DNA of 51,785 nucleotides. Origin: a virus. The DNA lies in the IMG/VR virus record IMGVR_UViG_3300012039_000010, positions 1 through 51,785 of that record, one strand, 5' to 3'. Of the stretch, positions 30,312 to 39,979 are shown piece after piece. Within the stretch, counting starts at the first letter, position 1. Every line of letters starts with the position of its first letter. A program made the position numbers and the translations under genes. The notes under the pieces are model-generated. The model was not told the DNA's origin. It made no database searches and saw only the letters and a program-made list of their open reading frames with translations.

Positions 30312-33300
30312 GTGGCACGGACCCGGGGGAAGCAGCAGCGTGACTTCGGCATCGTCGCCGCCGCTCAACGCATCAACCTCGCCGACAGGGCCGCCGCCCA
30401 TAGGGCCGCCGCCGTCGCCCAACCCTGGCAGGCGGAGGCGTGGGAGGCGTATAACGAGGTCCCCGAGATCGGCGAGAGCCTGACCTACCGGGGCGACCTG
30501 ATGGCGCAGCTGATCCTGTTCCCCGCTGTGGCCGACCCGGAGAACCCGGATGGCGACCCCATCCCCCTCGCCGACGAGAAGGTGGCCTGCCCCCCCGCCG
30601 TGCTCGAAGCGGCCACGGCAGAGCTCGCCCGTCTCCGCACGTGGGCTGGCGGCCAGGCCGAGATTCTGCGCCTCTACGAGATCAACATGCAGGTCGCCGG
30701 GGAGCTGTACCTGGTCGGCTACGCCCCCGACGGAGACGAGCCCGAGGAGTACTGGGCGGTCGCCTCGACGCAGGAGGTGAAGGAGCAGGACGGGGAGTAC
30801 ACGGTCCTGGCGAAGCCGGGCGACACCGAGGGCCGCAAGCTGACCGCCAACGACTACATCGAACGGTACTGGACCCGTCACCCGCAGTGGGCCGCTCTCC
30901 CCGACAGCCCGCTCCGCCGCCTCCGCACCGACACTCGGGCCGCCATCACCCTCAACGAGCAGGTGATCACCGAGGCGCTGTCGACGCTGCCAGCGGGCAT
31001 GCTCCTCATCCCCAACGAGATTCAGTTCGAGTGGCCCGCCGGGTACACCCCGTCCGACAAGGACGCCGAGCGGAACCCGTTCGACGTCATGCTCGAGATG
31101 GCGATTCAGGACGGCATGGTGCCGGGGAGCTTCGCCAGCCAGTACCCGCTGACCGTCCACGGCGCCGCCGAGTTCTTGAAGGAGATCAGACGGGTCAGCC
31201 TCGCCCGTGAGGCCGACACCACCACGGAGGCCCGTCTCGCCGCCCGAGTGGACCGCATCGCCCGGGGCCTGCCGCTGCCTGTGGAGAAGGTCATGGGCCA
31301 CCAGCAGACCACGTTCGCCAACGCCAAGCAGGTCGATCAGGACACCTTCGACGACTACCTGCGCCCGTCGGCCGTGTCGATGGTGACGGCCATCACCTAC
31401 TGCTTCTACCAGCCGCACCTGATCGAGAACCCGGCCATCCCGGAGGACTGGCAGAAGCGCATCGTGGCGTGGTTCAACCCGTCTGCCCTGATCGCCGACC
31501 CGGACCCGGAGGAGAGCGCCGACTTCGGCGTGACCGAGGGCCTCGTGAAGGCGGCCAGCTGGCGAGCGAAGCGTGGCTGGACGGAGGAGGACGCCCCCGA
31601 CGCCGAGGAGCTTCTGTTGCGGATGGCGTACCGCCGGGGTGCCATCGACCCGGGCCTGACCGCACAGCTCCTCCGTGACCTGGCCGCCGAGGTGGGCGTG
31701 GAGCTGAGCGTGGCCGAGACGCAGACGATCGCCGAGCAGAGCCCGCAGCAGGCCGCCGCTCTCCTGTTGAAGTGGCACCAGGCGAAGGCCCGTGGCGAGC
31801 CGCCCCCACATCTGACGCCCCGGCAGCCGCTGGCGCTGACGGCCGGGGCCACGACAGCGCCAAGGGTGATCGACGGAGGGCGAGAGCTCCTGGCGATTGA
31901 CCAAGAGCTCCGGGTGCGGTGGCGGGCCGCCATGGACGCCGCCTTGGACCGGGAGCTGGAGCGGACAGCGAACAAGCTCCGCAACACCGCCCGCAAGCTC
32001 GGGGTGCTCAGCGCTCTGCAGGCTCGCCCCGAGGACGTCGCTCCTCTGCTCGGGCGAGCGGTGGTGGCCGCCGCCGGAGTGGAGTACGACTGGAGCCGTC
32101 TCCGACTCTCGTTCATGGGGCTTGGCCGCCGGGCCCAGGATCAGGCCGTGGATGCCGCTGGGCGCATCGCTGGGGGCTTCTCGACGGCCCAGCGGCAGAC
32201 GCTGAAGCTGCGCCAGGCCGACGACCTCGGCACGGCGTGGAAGTGGGTCCAGCAGGCGATGACGGGCCTCGCCGATCTGCGCCTGTACGACCCGTCCACC
32301 GGCCAGTACACGGGGGTGGGCGAGAGCGACCCCACGAGCTTCATCCCGGCCGGGATGGTCCGCCAGGCGATGAACGTCGCCGGGGGGAGCCCGGTCCGGG
32401 TGCTCACCGACGAGACACTCCGGAACGGGGAGGCGTGGATCAGTGTCGGGGACCGGGTGGAGGGCATCGGCGTCGGGGAGCGCATCCGGGACGCCCTCGC
32501 CTCGGAGGGCGTGGAGGTCGTCCGGTACAGGTGGATCTACGGGCCCGCCATCCGCATGCACCCCTTCGAGCCCCACCAGCGCCTCGATGGCCTCGTGTTC
32601 GAGTCGTTCGAGGACGACCGCCTCGCCAACACCTACGGGTGGCCTGTCCGCTCGCACTTCCTCCCGGGCGACCACGGGGGCTGCGTCTGCGACGTGGAGC
32701 CGATCTTGGGCGCCCCACCCCCGGTCGAGGAGCCGCCCCCGCCGCCGCCCGTGCTCGGCAAGGAGACGGGCAAGGCCGTCCGAGGGTTCGACACGCCCCT
32801 GGAGGAGAAGCTCGCTCGCCGCTTCGCCGGGTGGCGCCGCCTCCGCAGCGTCGATCAGGAGCAGCTGGACGAGCTCAACGTGGCGTACAACGCCATTCGT
32901 CGCCACCCCAACTTCTCCGTGGCGAGCCCGACGGTGGAGACGGTCGCCAAGACGTTCCGGGGCCAGTTCAAGACGTTGCAGCTGACCAAGACTCGGGCCA
33001 AGACGCTCCTCACGACGACGCCCGAGAACCTGAACCCAACCCAGCTGGACGGCATCCTGGGAGACGCCACCCGCCTCGGCCTCGACCCGCAGGACATCGC
33101 CGACCAGGGGCTGGTGGTCGTAGCCAAGGTCGGCGACCGGGAGGTCGTAGCGTTCGGCTCCGAGCACCTGTGGGCCGCTCTCGAGCGTGGCGCCGCCGAG
33201 GAGTTCTACCCCAAGGTCCTGTACTGGAACGCCAAGATCGACGTGCCGCCGGGCGCTGACCTGGAGCGCCTGTTCCACGCCGACGACCTGACCCGTGTCC

Positions 33301-34148
33301 GCCAGGCCGCCGCCCGTGAGGCGAAGGCGACCCGTCTCGCCCTCGGCCTGGACGAGCCCACAGGCAAGGCCACGCCGGGCGCCAAGACGTCGGGCCTGGC
33401 AGCTCTCCCCCCGGCCGACCGGCCCGCCGCCGCCGCCGAACAGTTCGCCAAGCGCTGGGGCCGGGGTGGCGTCGGGGGCACCAACGTGGACACCAAGGGC
33501 GCCTTCACGGGCATGTCGACCCGGGTCGCCAACGACGTCACCGACGAGCTCGACCGGATGATGCGAGCCCACCCCGTGACCGCCGGCAAGCTCCGCTCCG
33601 TCCACACCGTCAAGCTCGGGAGCAACACGCACGCCCAGGCCAATCAGGCCACCCGGGAGCTCACGTTCAACAGCCAGTTCTACGGCTACGGCAAGGAGAA
33701 GCGTTTCCAGGAGACGTGGGAGGCGTGGAACCACCAGCCGGGCTCGGGGTGGAGCGCCTACGTGGAGGGCGCCGCCGAGCGCAAGATCACCCACGCCCGG
33801 TACACGACCACCCACGAGTTCGGCCATCACATCGACTACACCGCCCGAGACAAGCTCGGCGAGGACGCCTGGGATCAGCTCGTGCAGGACACCATCGAGG
33901 CCGACTGGCGCCGGGTGCGGGGCACCAAGGGCAAGCTCCGCCGGACCCAGGAGCGGAGCAGGGGCCGGGCGAAGCTGCCGCCGGAGATGGCCGCCCACGT
34001 CAAGGAGCATCTGTCCACGTACGCCACGACTAACCTCCGGGAGGTCATGGCTGAGGTCGTCGCCGAGGCGACCCTGTCCCTCAACCCCCGGCCTCTCGCC
34101 ACCGCCCTGTACAAGCTCCTGTTGAAGCACGCAGAAGGAATCGCATGA
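30312..34148 (+). CDS. Portal-MuF fusion with C-terminal metallopeptidase
   Basis: 1278 residues. N-terminal ~1-500: portal-like ([50 protein letters not shown]). About 540-810: MuF/head morphogenesis, with PHQRLDG (from ~754) and [19 protein letters not shown] Pro-rich linker follows, then an extra ~460 residues ending in THEFGHHID: HExxH at 1168-1172 plus a later E near 1244 ([13 protein letters not shown]), a zincin pattern. Portal plus MuF forms the head vertex and is packaged or injected in some phages. The peptidase could process head proteins or enter the host with DNA. Start GTG 30312 fits the TAAGAT box; in-frame Met codons upstream are not needed. Confidence 0.8.
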   Translation: MARTRGKQQRDFGIVAAAQRINLADRAAAHRAAAVAQPWQAEAWEAYNEVPEIGESLTYRGDLMAQLILFPAVADPENPDGDPIPLADEKVACPPAVLEAATAELARLRTWAGGQAEILRLYEINMQVAGELYLVGYAPDGDEPEEYWAVASTQEVKEQDGEYTVLAKPGDTEGRKLTANDYIERYWTRHPQWAALPDSPLRRLRTDTRAAITLNEQVITEALSTLPAGMLLIPNEIQFEWPAGYTPSDKDAERNPFDVMLEMAIQDGMVPGSFASQYPLTVHGAAEFLKEIRRVSLAREADTTTEARLAARVDRIARGLPLPVEKVMGHQQTTFANAKQVDQDTFDDYLRPSAVSMVTAITYCFYQPHLIENPAIPEDWQKRIVAWFNPSALIADPDPEESADFGVTEGLVKAASWRAKRGWTEEDAPDAEELLLRMAYRRGAIDPGLTAQLLRDLAAEVGVELSVAETQTIAEQSPQQAAALLLKWHQAKARGEPPPHLTPRQPLALTAGATTAPRVIDGGRELLAIDQELRVRWRAAMDAALDRELERTANKLRNTARKLGVLSALQARPEDVAPLLGRAVVAAAGVEYDWSRLRLSFMGLGRRAQDQAVDAAGRIAGGFSTAQRQTLKLRQADDLGTAWKWVQQAMTGLADLRLYDPSTGQYTGVGESDPTSFIPAGMVRQAMNVAGGSPVRVLTDETLRNGEAWISVGDRVEGIGVGERIRDALASEGVEVVRYRWIYGPAIRMHPFEPHQRLDGLVFESFEDDRLANTYGWPVRSHFLPGDHGGCVCDVEPILGAPPPVEEPPPPPPVLGKETGKAVRGFDTPLEEKLARRFAGWRRLRSVDQEQLDELNVAYNAIRRHPNFSVASPTVETVAKTFRGQFKTLQLTKTRAKTLLTTTPENLNPTQLDGILGDATRLGLDPQDIADQGLVVVAKVGDREVVAFGSEHLWAALERGAAEEFYPKVLYWNAKIDVPPGADLERLFHADDLTRVRQAAAREAKATRLALGLDEPTGKATPGAKTSGLAALPPADRPAAAAEQFAKRWGRGGVGGTNVDTKGAFTGMSTRVANDVTDELDRMMRAHPVTAGKLRSVHTVKLGSNTHAQANQATRELTFNSQFYGYGKEKRFQETWEAWNHQPGSGWSAYVEGAAERKITHARYTTTHEFGHHIDYTARDKLGEDAWDQLVQDTIEADWRRVRGTKGKLRRTQERSRGRAKLPPEMAAHVKEHLSTYATTNLREVMAEVVAEATLSLNPRPLATALYKLLLKHAEGIA

Positions 34149-34414
34149 CGAGTCTCGGCCCGCCGATCTGCATGAGCTGCGCCCGGATGGCCCGGGGACC
34201 TAATGCCGCCGTCGGGACGTGCGAGGCGTTCCCGGAGGGCATCCCCGACGACATCTGGCTCGGGGGCTACGACCATCGGCTGCCGTACCCGGGCGACGAG
34301 GGCGTCCTGTTCTCGCTGGCCCTCAGCCCCGACGCCGCCGCCGGGCTGGAGGCCTACGACGACTCGGGCCGGGCCGGGTCCGCCCAGATCGGCTACAAGG
34401 TCCCTCCCTCCTGA
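34145..34414 (+). CDS. Hypothetical Cys-containing protein common beside MuF
   Basis: 89 residues. CMSCARM... [31 protein letters not shown] matches small proteins found next to MuF/portal genes in many actinophages ('C..F.....C.aFP.GIP..i..g..dH..p.pGD.G..F'). Function unknown. ATG overlaps the portal-MuF stop. Confidence 0.75.
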   Translation: MTSLGPPICMSCARMARGPNAAVGTCEAFPEGIPDDIWLGGYDHRLPYPGDEGVLFSLALSPDAAAGLEAYDDSGRAGSAQIGYKVPPS

Positions 34415-34427
34415 CCGACGCCGGGCG

Positions 34428-34433
34428 TATGCT
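34428..34433 (+). promoter_or_regulatory. -10 box TATGCT for leaderless protease gene
   Basis: TATGCT ends 7 bases before ATG 34441 in a 26-base gap without a Shine-Dalgarno. Confidence 0.5.
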
Positions 34434-34440
34434 CCCGGTC

Positions 34441-36024
34441 ATGCCTCCGCAGCTTGCCCCTGCCCCGTTCCCTCTCGTCCGTCAGGCTGGCGCCGCCTGG
34501 GAGGTGCACGCAGGCGACGACGTCCTCGCCGTGCGAGACACCTACCCGGAGGCTGTCGCCTTCCTGGCTGACCTGGCCGCCGACGAGGGCGCCCCAACAC
34601 CGAGCTCTGACGGCCTGTTGCCGGAGACGTGGACGGGCGAGGTGGCCATCGCCTACAACGAGCAGCCCGACCCGGAACGTGACTTCACGAACGTCAAGTG
34701 GGGGTGGCGTGACCCGGAGGCGAGCCTGGTCCCGCTCATGTTGCAGACCAGCACCGAGATGGGCCACTTCGGCGCCGAGCTCGCCGGGTTCATCCAGTCG
34801 TTCGAGCTGACCGGGACGGGCGAGCCGAACGCCACCGGCCGCTTCTACGACACCGAGGCTGGGCGCACCGCCCGGGGCCTGTTGCTCGGGGGCCGCAAGT
34901 TCGGCGTGAGCGTGGACCCGGACAGCGACACGACCGCCGACTACATGTGCATCGAGGAGGACGACGACGGGTTCTGCCAGGCGGCCATGTGGAGCTTCAC
35001 GTACTACAGCATCGCCGGGCTGACCATGACGCCGTTCCCGGCCTTCGCCCGAGCCAACATCGTTCTGGCCGGGGCCGAGACGGCCGACAGCTCCGCCCCT
35101 GAGGACACCGTGGAGGCCGCTCTGGAGGGCCTCGTTGCTGCGAGTGCAGCCCGCCCGGACCGGCGTGCCCGACCGCCCAAGGCGTGGTTCACGATGCCGG
35201 AGCCTGAGTTCGGCGACCCGCTCCTCGTGCAACAGGACCTCGCTGGGGAGCGGTGGGGCGTGCCCCTGACCATCACCGAGGAGGGCCACGTCTTCGGCCA
35301 CCTGGCGCTGTGGGGCGAGTGCCTGCGGGTAGGCCGGGAGGACGTCTGCATCCAGCCGCCCGACAGCGCCCGGGCTTACGCCGAGTTCATGGTCTGCTCG
35401 ACCCGCACCGCCGAGGGAGAGCTCGTGGCGACGGGCGCCATGGTGGTCGGCTGCCCGCACTACCCCGTCTCGGGCGTGGACCGCTCCCACCCGTCGGTCG
35501 TGCGTGACTACTACGCCGAGGCCGGGCTGGGCTGGGCTGACGTGCGAGCGAGCTCTGGGGCGTTCGGCCCGTGGATCACCGGCCGGGTCCGCCCCGACGT
35601 GACCCTGGCGCAGCTGTCCGTCTTGCAGAGCGTCCCGCCCTCAGGCGACTGGTCGTTCTCCCCGGAGGACGGGGGCCTGGAGCTGTGCGCCATCCTGTCC
35701 GTCAACAAGCCCGGCTACCCGGTGCGCCGTGAGGCCATCGCCGCCGCCGCTCTCCCCGCTGACAGCCTCGCCGACGGCGCCTCCGTCGCAGCGCACCTGG
35801 TCGGCCGGACGGTCATGGCGCTGACCGGCGCCAACAGGGTGCGTCCGTGCCCCGAGTGCAACCAGAGGCACGCCGCTGCCCAGACGGCCACCAGCCGGGA
35901 GCTCGCCGCTCTCGCACGCATCGAGGCCCTCCTCCGGACCATCGACCGGCGCACCCTCCACTTGAACGGCGCCGCCATGCAGACGGCCCGGGCCCGTCTC
36001 TTTCCCCCGACCATCCGTGACTGA
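34441..36024 (+). CDS. Capsid maturation protease-like protein
   Basis: 527 residues between the MuF gene and the capsid. The long N-terminal half is beta-rich (GEVAIAYNEQPDPERDFTNVKWGW, LMLQTSTEMGHFGAELAGFIQSFELTGTGEP). The stretch ARGLLLGGRKFGVSVDPDSD and ITEEGHVFGHLALW resemble actinophage prohead protease fusions, where a Ser/His pair acts, here not certain. The C-terminal part has a CPECNQRH zinc motif. It would process the capsid protein's N-terminal scaffold. Start 34441 follows TATGCT by 7 bases. Confidence 0.65.
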   Translation: MPPQLAPAPFPLVRQAGAAWEVHAGDDVLAVRDTYPEAVAFLADLAADEGAPTPSSDGLLPETWTGEVAIAYNEQPDPERDFTNVKWGWRDPEASLVPLMLQTSTEMGHFGAELAGFIQSFELTGTGEPNATGRFYDTEAGRTARGLLLGGRKFGVSVDPDSDTTADYMCIEEDDDGFCQAAMWSFTYYSIAGLTMTPFPAFARANIVLAGAETADSSAPEDTVEAALEGLVAASAARPDRRARPPKAWFTMPEPEFGDPLLVQQDLAGERWGVPLTITEEGHVFGHLALWGECLRVGREDVCIQPPDSARAYAEFMVCSTRTAEGELVATGAMVVGCPHYPVSGVDRSHPSVVRDYYAEAGLGWADVRASSGAFGPWITGRVRPDVTLAQLSVLQSVPPSGDWSFSPEDGGLELCAILSVNKPGYPVRREAIAAAALPADSLADGASVAAHLVGRTVMALTGANRVRPCPECNQRHAAAQTATSRELAALARIEALLRTIDRRTLHLNGAAMQTARARLFPPTIRD

Positions 36025-36046
36025 CCGCTCCGGCATGGTGTACCTT
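36017..36046 (+). promoter_or_regulatory. Capsid-gene promoter
   Basis: -35-like GTGACT (36017-36022), 18-base spacer, TACCTT (36041-36046). The protease stop codon TGA lies at 36022-36024, overlapping the end of the -35. It lacks the operator palindrome, in contrast to the early sites. Confidence 0.45.
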
Positions 36047-36064
36047 CCCCGCTGACACCGAGCA

Positions 36065-36086
36065 GGGGGGCGCATAGACGCCCCCC
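36065..36086 (+). other. GC hairpin in the capsid mRNA leader
   Basis: 8-base arms GGGGGGCG/CGCCCCCC with a 6-base loop CATAGA. It sits between the putative promoter and the capsid ATG, so it may protect the mRNA 5' end or act as a terminator for read-through from upstream. Confidence 0.45.
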
Positions 36087-36170
36087 AGCCGAGCGCCGGG
36101 CAGCACAGCTCCCGGGACTCCTGCTCCGTTCGCCGTCTCAACCGACCGCTGACGCAAACAGGAGATTCCC

Positions 36171-37916
36171 ATGCAGGTGCTGACCGAGCTTCTGGCCCGT
36201 GTGGCCCAGGGCCTCACCGAACTGACCGACGAGGAGCTGGCGCTCCTCCTGGACGAGGTTGTCTCCGAGGCTCTGGCCCTCGCCGAGACGGACGACAGCG
36301 ACGAGGCGTTGACGCTGGTGCAGCAGGCCGTGGAGGCCCGCACTGCGATCGTCGCCGAGCAGACGCAGCGTGCAGCTGACGCCGACGGCCGGGCGACCCG
36401 GGCCGCCGACCTCATCGCCGCCCTCAACGCCGGGCCCGACGACGACCCGGAGCCCGAGCCGGAGCCGGAGCCGGAGGAGCCCGAGGCCGAGGCGGCCGAG
36501 GCCACCGAGGCGGAGATCGCCGAGGTTGTCGCAGAGGCCGAGGAGGTCGTGCAGGAGGCCCTGGAGCCTGTTGCGGCGAGCTCTGCCCCTGTGGTGTCCC
36601 GTGTGGCAGCCCGCCGCCCGGCCAGCCGGGCCGTCTCCCGTGCGCAGGCCCGCCCGGCCCGCCAGGTCGGCTCCGTCGCAGAGTGGGGCCTCGTGGCCTC
36701 CGCCAACGCCCCCGGCACGGTCAACGCCGGAGCGCCCGTCCGCACCGAGGTGGAGCTCGCCGACATGTTCCTGGAGGCTTGGGCCGCCAGCGAGAGCTAC
36801 CGGGGCCCGTCCACCTACATCAAGCTCGCCCGTGCAGGCCAGCTCGCCTCTCCCCGCACGTTCGGGGCGGCCCGCTTCCTCGACCGGGACGAGACGGGCA
36901 ACGGCCGCAAGATCAGGGACGTGACGAGCGCCGAGGCCATCACGGCCGCCGGGGGCATCTGCGCCCCGGTCGAGGTGCGCTACGACATCCCCTTCGTCGG
37001 CTCGACCGAGCGCCCCGTCAGGGACGCCCTCGTCCGCTTCGGCGCCGACCGTGGTGGCGTCCGCACCATCCCGCCGGCAGTCATGAGCGAGTTCGAGGCT
37101 GGCGTGGACCTGTGGACCGAGGCGAACGACGTCAACCCCACCGACCCCACGGTCAAGCCGTGCCTCGTCATGACCTGCCCCGAGGAGGAGGAGACGGTCG
37201 TTGACGCCATCACCAAGTGCTTGGAGATCGGCAACTTCCGGGCCCGGTACTTCCCCGAGCAGGTCGCAGAGTGGACCCAGATGCTGTCCGTCTGGCAGGC
37301 CCGCTTCGCCGAGCAGAACCTGATCACCCAGATCGCCGCTGGCTCGACCGACATCTCCGTCGGCCAGGTGCTCGGCACGGTCCGGACGATCCTGGCCTCG
37401 CTCGCCCGGGAGATCGCCGCCGTGCGGTACCGCTACCGGATGCCTCGGAGCTTCCCCCTGCGCCTCCTGTTCCCGGAGTGGATCTACGAGAACATGAAGG
37501 CCGACCTGATCCGGCAGATGCCGGTCGGGACGCTCGAGGAGACGCTGGCCGTCGCCGACAGCACGCTGGATCGGTTCTTCGCCGCCCTCAACATCCGCAT
37601 CACCCTCATGAAGGAGGGCGAGACGGGCCAGGGCTTCGGAGCGCAGGGCGACGGGACGCTCAACCCGTGGCCGTCCACGGTCATCGGCTACATCTTCCCC
37701 GAGGGCACGTGGCTGTTCCTCGACGGGGGCACGCTGGACCTGGGCATCTACCGGGACAGCGGCCTGATCGAGACGAACGATTACCGCATGTTCTCGGAGA
37801 CGTTCGAGGCCGCCCACTTCCACGGGCAGTTCTCCCACCGCTTCATCTTCGACATCTGCCCGGACGGCTCGGCGTCGGCTCTGATCGACATCGACCCGTG
37901 CACGCTGGGTAGCTGA
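36171..37916 (+). CDS. Major capsid protein with N-terminal scaffold region
   Basis: 581 residues; CAGGAGA precedes the ATG. About 1-170 is helical and acidic, with a Pro-Glu repeat (~92-103), then an Arg/Ala-rich stretch (VSRVAARRPASRAVSRAQARPARQ); it looks like a delta/scaffold domain removed by the protease. The remaining ~400 residues have HK97-like capsid features: RVDVRYDIPF-like EVRYDIPFVGS, and late WLFLDGGTLDLGIYRDSG... NDYRMFSETFEAAH. It would assemble the icosahedral head. Followed by a strong terminator, as expected for a highly expressed gene. Confidence 0.8.
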   Translation: MQVLTELLARVAQGLTELTDEELALLLDEVVSEALALAETDDSDEALTLVQQAVEARTAIVAEQTQRAADADGRATRAADLIAALNAGPDDDPEPEPEPEPEEPEAEAAEATEAEIAEVVAEAEEVVQEALEPVAASSAPVVSRVAARRPASRAVSRAQARPARQVGSVAEWGLVASANAPGTVNAGAPVRTEVELADMFLEAWAASESYRGPSTYIKLARAGQLASPRTFGAARFLDRDETGNGRKIRDVTSAEAITAAGGICAPVEVRYDIPFVGSTERPVRDALVRFGADRGGVRTIPPAVMSEFEAGVDLWTEANDVNPTDPTVKPCLVMTCPEEEETVVDAITKCLEIGNFRARYFPEQVAEWTQMLSVWQARFAEQNLITQIAAGSTDISVGQVLGTVRTILASLAREIAAVRYRYRMPRSFPLRLLFPEWIYENMKADLIRQMPVGTLEETLAVADSTLDRFFAALNIRITLMKEGETGQGFGAQGDGTLNPWPSTVIGYIFPEGTWLFLDGGTLDLGIYRDSGLIETNDYRMFSETFEAAHFHGQFSHRFIFDICPDGSASALIDIDPCTLGS

Positions 37917-37928
37917 CCCAAGGCGAGA

Positions 37929-37971
37929 CGGCCCCGGGGGACCAGAGCTGGAGGGCTCCCCCCCGGGGCCG
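37929..37971 (+). terminator. Terminator hairpin after capsid gene
   Basis: 12-base perfect arms (CGGCCCCGGGGG and its complement) with a ~19-base loop, in the 86-base gap after the capsid gene. Confidence 0.65.
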
Positions 37972-38002
37972 ACCCGTACCCGCCGACCGCCAGGAGGCCT
38001 GA

Positions 38003-38884
38003 GTGGCGCAGTCGCAGACCAACATCACTGCCATCCCCGCCGACCCGCCCCGATACGGCCTGATCCAACAGCTCCTCCGTGACACCCCCGACGAGCTCCG
38101 GGACCGCTTCGTGCAGGGCTGGACGTTCCTGCCGGAGGGCTGCGACCCGTCTGGCGCCGAGCCGGTCATCTGCGCCACCTCGACGGCTGAGGTGGACGGT
38201 GGAGACGGCCCGGCCGTCATCGCCGGGCAGCCCGTTTGGCTGTGGGCGGAGGACAGCTGCTCCACGTTCGGCTTCATGAGCCGAGACTGGAACGGCCGGG
38301 TCCGCCGGGCTCTCGACGCCAAGCAGTCGTACGACCTCGCCCGGGAGCTCTGGGAGGGCGTCGCCAGCCAGATCGGCGGGCTGGGCAACATGTACCTGAG
38401 CGCCCCGGACGCCAACATCGTCACGTCAGGCGCCTTCGCTGTGGCCAAGGGCGTCGGCTGCCTGGAGGCCGCCCTCGCCACCGGCCTCGCCGGGCAGCCC
38501 GGCCTCATCCACATCACGCCCCAGGCGCTCATGCACCTCGTCACCATGAACGCTGTCCGCTTCGACTCCGGCACGTGGCGCACCCCGCTCGGGACGGCCG
38601 TCATCGCCGACGCCGGGTACTCGGGCGCCGGGCCCGGCAACGAGCCCGCCGGGGACACGCAGTGGGCCTACGCCACGCCGATGATCCGGGTGCACCTCGC
38701 CGAGGTCATCGTCCGCCCGAGCTCGACCGACGACCGGGAGCAGCTGGCCGCCGCCATGAACATCGGCACGAACCTGATCACCGTGCGGGCTGGGCGTCTC
38801 GCACAGCTCGTGTGGGCGTCCGAGTGCGTCCACGCCGCCGCCGAGCTCGACCTGCCGGTGTGCGGCTACGGGACGGGCTCGTGA
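38003..38884 (+). CDS. Head structural protein
   Basis: 293 residues, GTG start after CCAGGAGG. It has a bipartite beta/alpha pattern: CDPSGAEPVICATSTAEVDGGDGP, FGFMSRDWNGRVRRALDAKQSYDLARELWEG and LIHITPQALMHLVTMNAVRF... GTAVIADAGY. This ~290-residue protein usually follows the capsid gene in actinophages and is assigned as a virion head protein. Exact role (decoration, minor capsid) cannot be read from the sequence. Confidence 0.65.
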   Translation: MAQSQTNITAIPADPPRYGLIQQLLRDTPDELRDRFVQGWTFLPEGCDPSGAEPVICATSTAEVDGGDGPAVIAGQPVWLWAEDSCSTFGFMSRDWNGRVRRALDAKQSYDLARELWEGVASQIGGLGNMYLSAPDANIVTSGAFAVAKGVGCLEAALATGLAGQPGLIHITPQALMHLVTMNAVRFDSGTWRTPLGTAVIADAGYSGAGPGNEPAGDTQWAYATPMIRVHLAEVIVRPSSTDDREQLAAAMNIGTNLITVRAGRLAQLVWASECVHAAAELDLPVCGYGTGS

Positions 38885-39894
38885 GCGACGTCTCCGCCAG
38901 CGACCTGTCCTCCACCGACCGTGGGGGCGTGCTCGAGAACGACCTCACCATGGACGAGCAGGGTGGGGGCGGAGGGGGCTGCCCGCCGGGGGAGGAGTGT
39001 CTGCCCGACGACTTCATTGACCCTGACGACTGCCCGGGCTGCCCTGATGGGGAGGAGTGCCTCCCGTCCAACTTCGTGGAGCCCTGCCCCGAGGGCCAGG
39101 AGTGCCTGCCGTCAGACTTCATCGACCCGGACGACTGCCCGGGCTGCGTGGGCGACTACGTGCCTTTCTGTCTCAACGAGAACGCCGACGACGTTGACAC
39201 GCTGATCCTGGCGCTGACCCCGTTCGCCTACTACCCCATGGACGACGCCTCGGGGCTGATCCAGGACGCCTCGGGCAACGGCAACCACGCCACGGCCGCC
39301 CAGGGGACCGCCGCCTACGCCCAGGCGCCGATCACCTCCAAGGTCGGCAACTCGATCCGCTTCGACGGGCAGGGCTTCACGATCCCCAAGCCTCAGGCGA
39401 CGCTGGGCGGTGGGGCCGCCTGGTCGTTCATCTGGCTCCAGCTCATCACCGTATGGCACGGCACCGGCTCGACAGCCGAGGCGCCCGTCCCCTTCGGCGT
39501 ATCTCAGTCCTCCAACAGTGACGCCCTCACGCTCATCCTCGCCGGGGGCGACCTGTACGTGATCTTCGCCCAGGATGGCGCTCAGAACTACGCCAGCTAC
39601 TTCCCCGAGGCCGACCTCGTCGGACGTGTGGCAGTGATCGCCCTCGTGTGCAACGGGGACAACCAGCCGCAGATGTACGTCGATGGCGTCCGCTGGGGTG
39701 CCACTCAGACAGCGGGCGCAGGCTCGGGAAACGATCTTCGCATCGGCTCTATGAGCGACGGCTTCTGGGGCCACTCCGATATGCGGATGTCGAACCTCGC
39801 CTCGTTCGACCGGGGGCTCACCCACGCCGAGGTTCTGTCCATCACCGAGGCCCTGCACGACGCCGCCTCCCTGGCGGCCTGCCTAGTCCCCTGA
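38881..39894 (+). CDS. LamG-type virion surface protein with Cys-rich repeats
   Basis: 337 residues, GTG overlap with the previous stop. Residues ~30-95 hold three imperfect repeats with the core 'GEECLPxxF(I/V)xPxxCPGC', giving about ten Cys in an acidic, disulfide-like region. The rest is a concanavalin/LamG-like beta-sandwich: FAYYPMDDASGLIQDASGNGNHA, IRFDGQGFTIP, MYVDGVRWGA and the closing YDRAL-like SFDRGLTHAEVLSI. LamG domains bind glycans or proteins; on a virion it may decorate the head and hold to host or mucus sugars. Position between head genes supports a decoration role. Confidence 0.75.
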   Translation: MSDVSASDLSSTDRGGVLENDLTMDEQGGGGGGCPPGEECLPDDFIDPDDCPGCPDGEECLPSNFVEPCPEGQECLPSDFIDPDDCPGCVGDYVPFCLNENADDVDTLILALTPFAYYPMDDASGLIQDASGNGNHATAAQGTAAYAQAPITSKVGNSIRFDGQGFTIPKPQATLGGGAAWSFIWLQLITVWHGTGSTAEAPVPFGVSQSSNSDALTLILAGGDLYVIFAQDGAQNYASYFPEADLVGRVAVIALVCNGDNQPQMYVDGVRWGATQTAGAGSGNDLRIGSMSDGFWGHSDMRMSNLASFDRGLTHAEVLSITEALHDAASLAACLVP

Positions 39895-39914
39895 CCGCCT
39901 ACCGACCACCCAAC

Positions 39915-39943
39915 GTGACGGCCCGCCCGCCACGTGCCATAGT
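39915..39943 (+). promoter_or_regulatory. Tail tube gene promoter
   Basis: -35-like GTGACG (39915-39920), 17-base spacer, CATAGT (39938-39943). No operator palindrome, as at the capsid promoter. The tube gene has AAGGAG in its leader. Confidence 0.45.
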
Positions 39944-39979
39944 CCCGAAACCACCAAACACGCCATCAAGGAGTGACCT

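Noticed and set aside
29517-34130. Very long minus-strand open frame (1537 codons) across the portal-MuF region
   Set aside because: It is the antisense of a clear coding gene in GC-rich DNA, with low-complexity His/Gly/Arg-rich sequence and no start signal; such shadow frames are common at this GC content.
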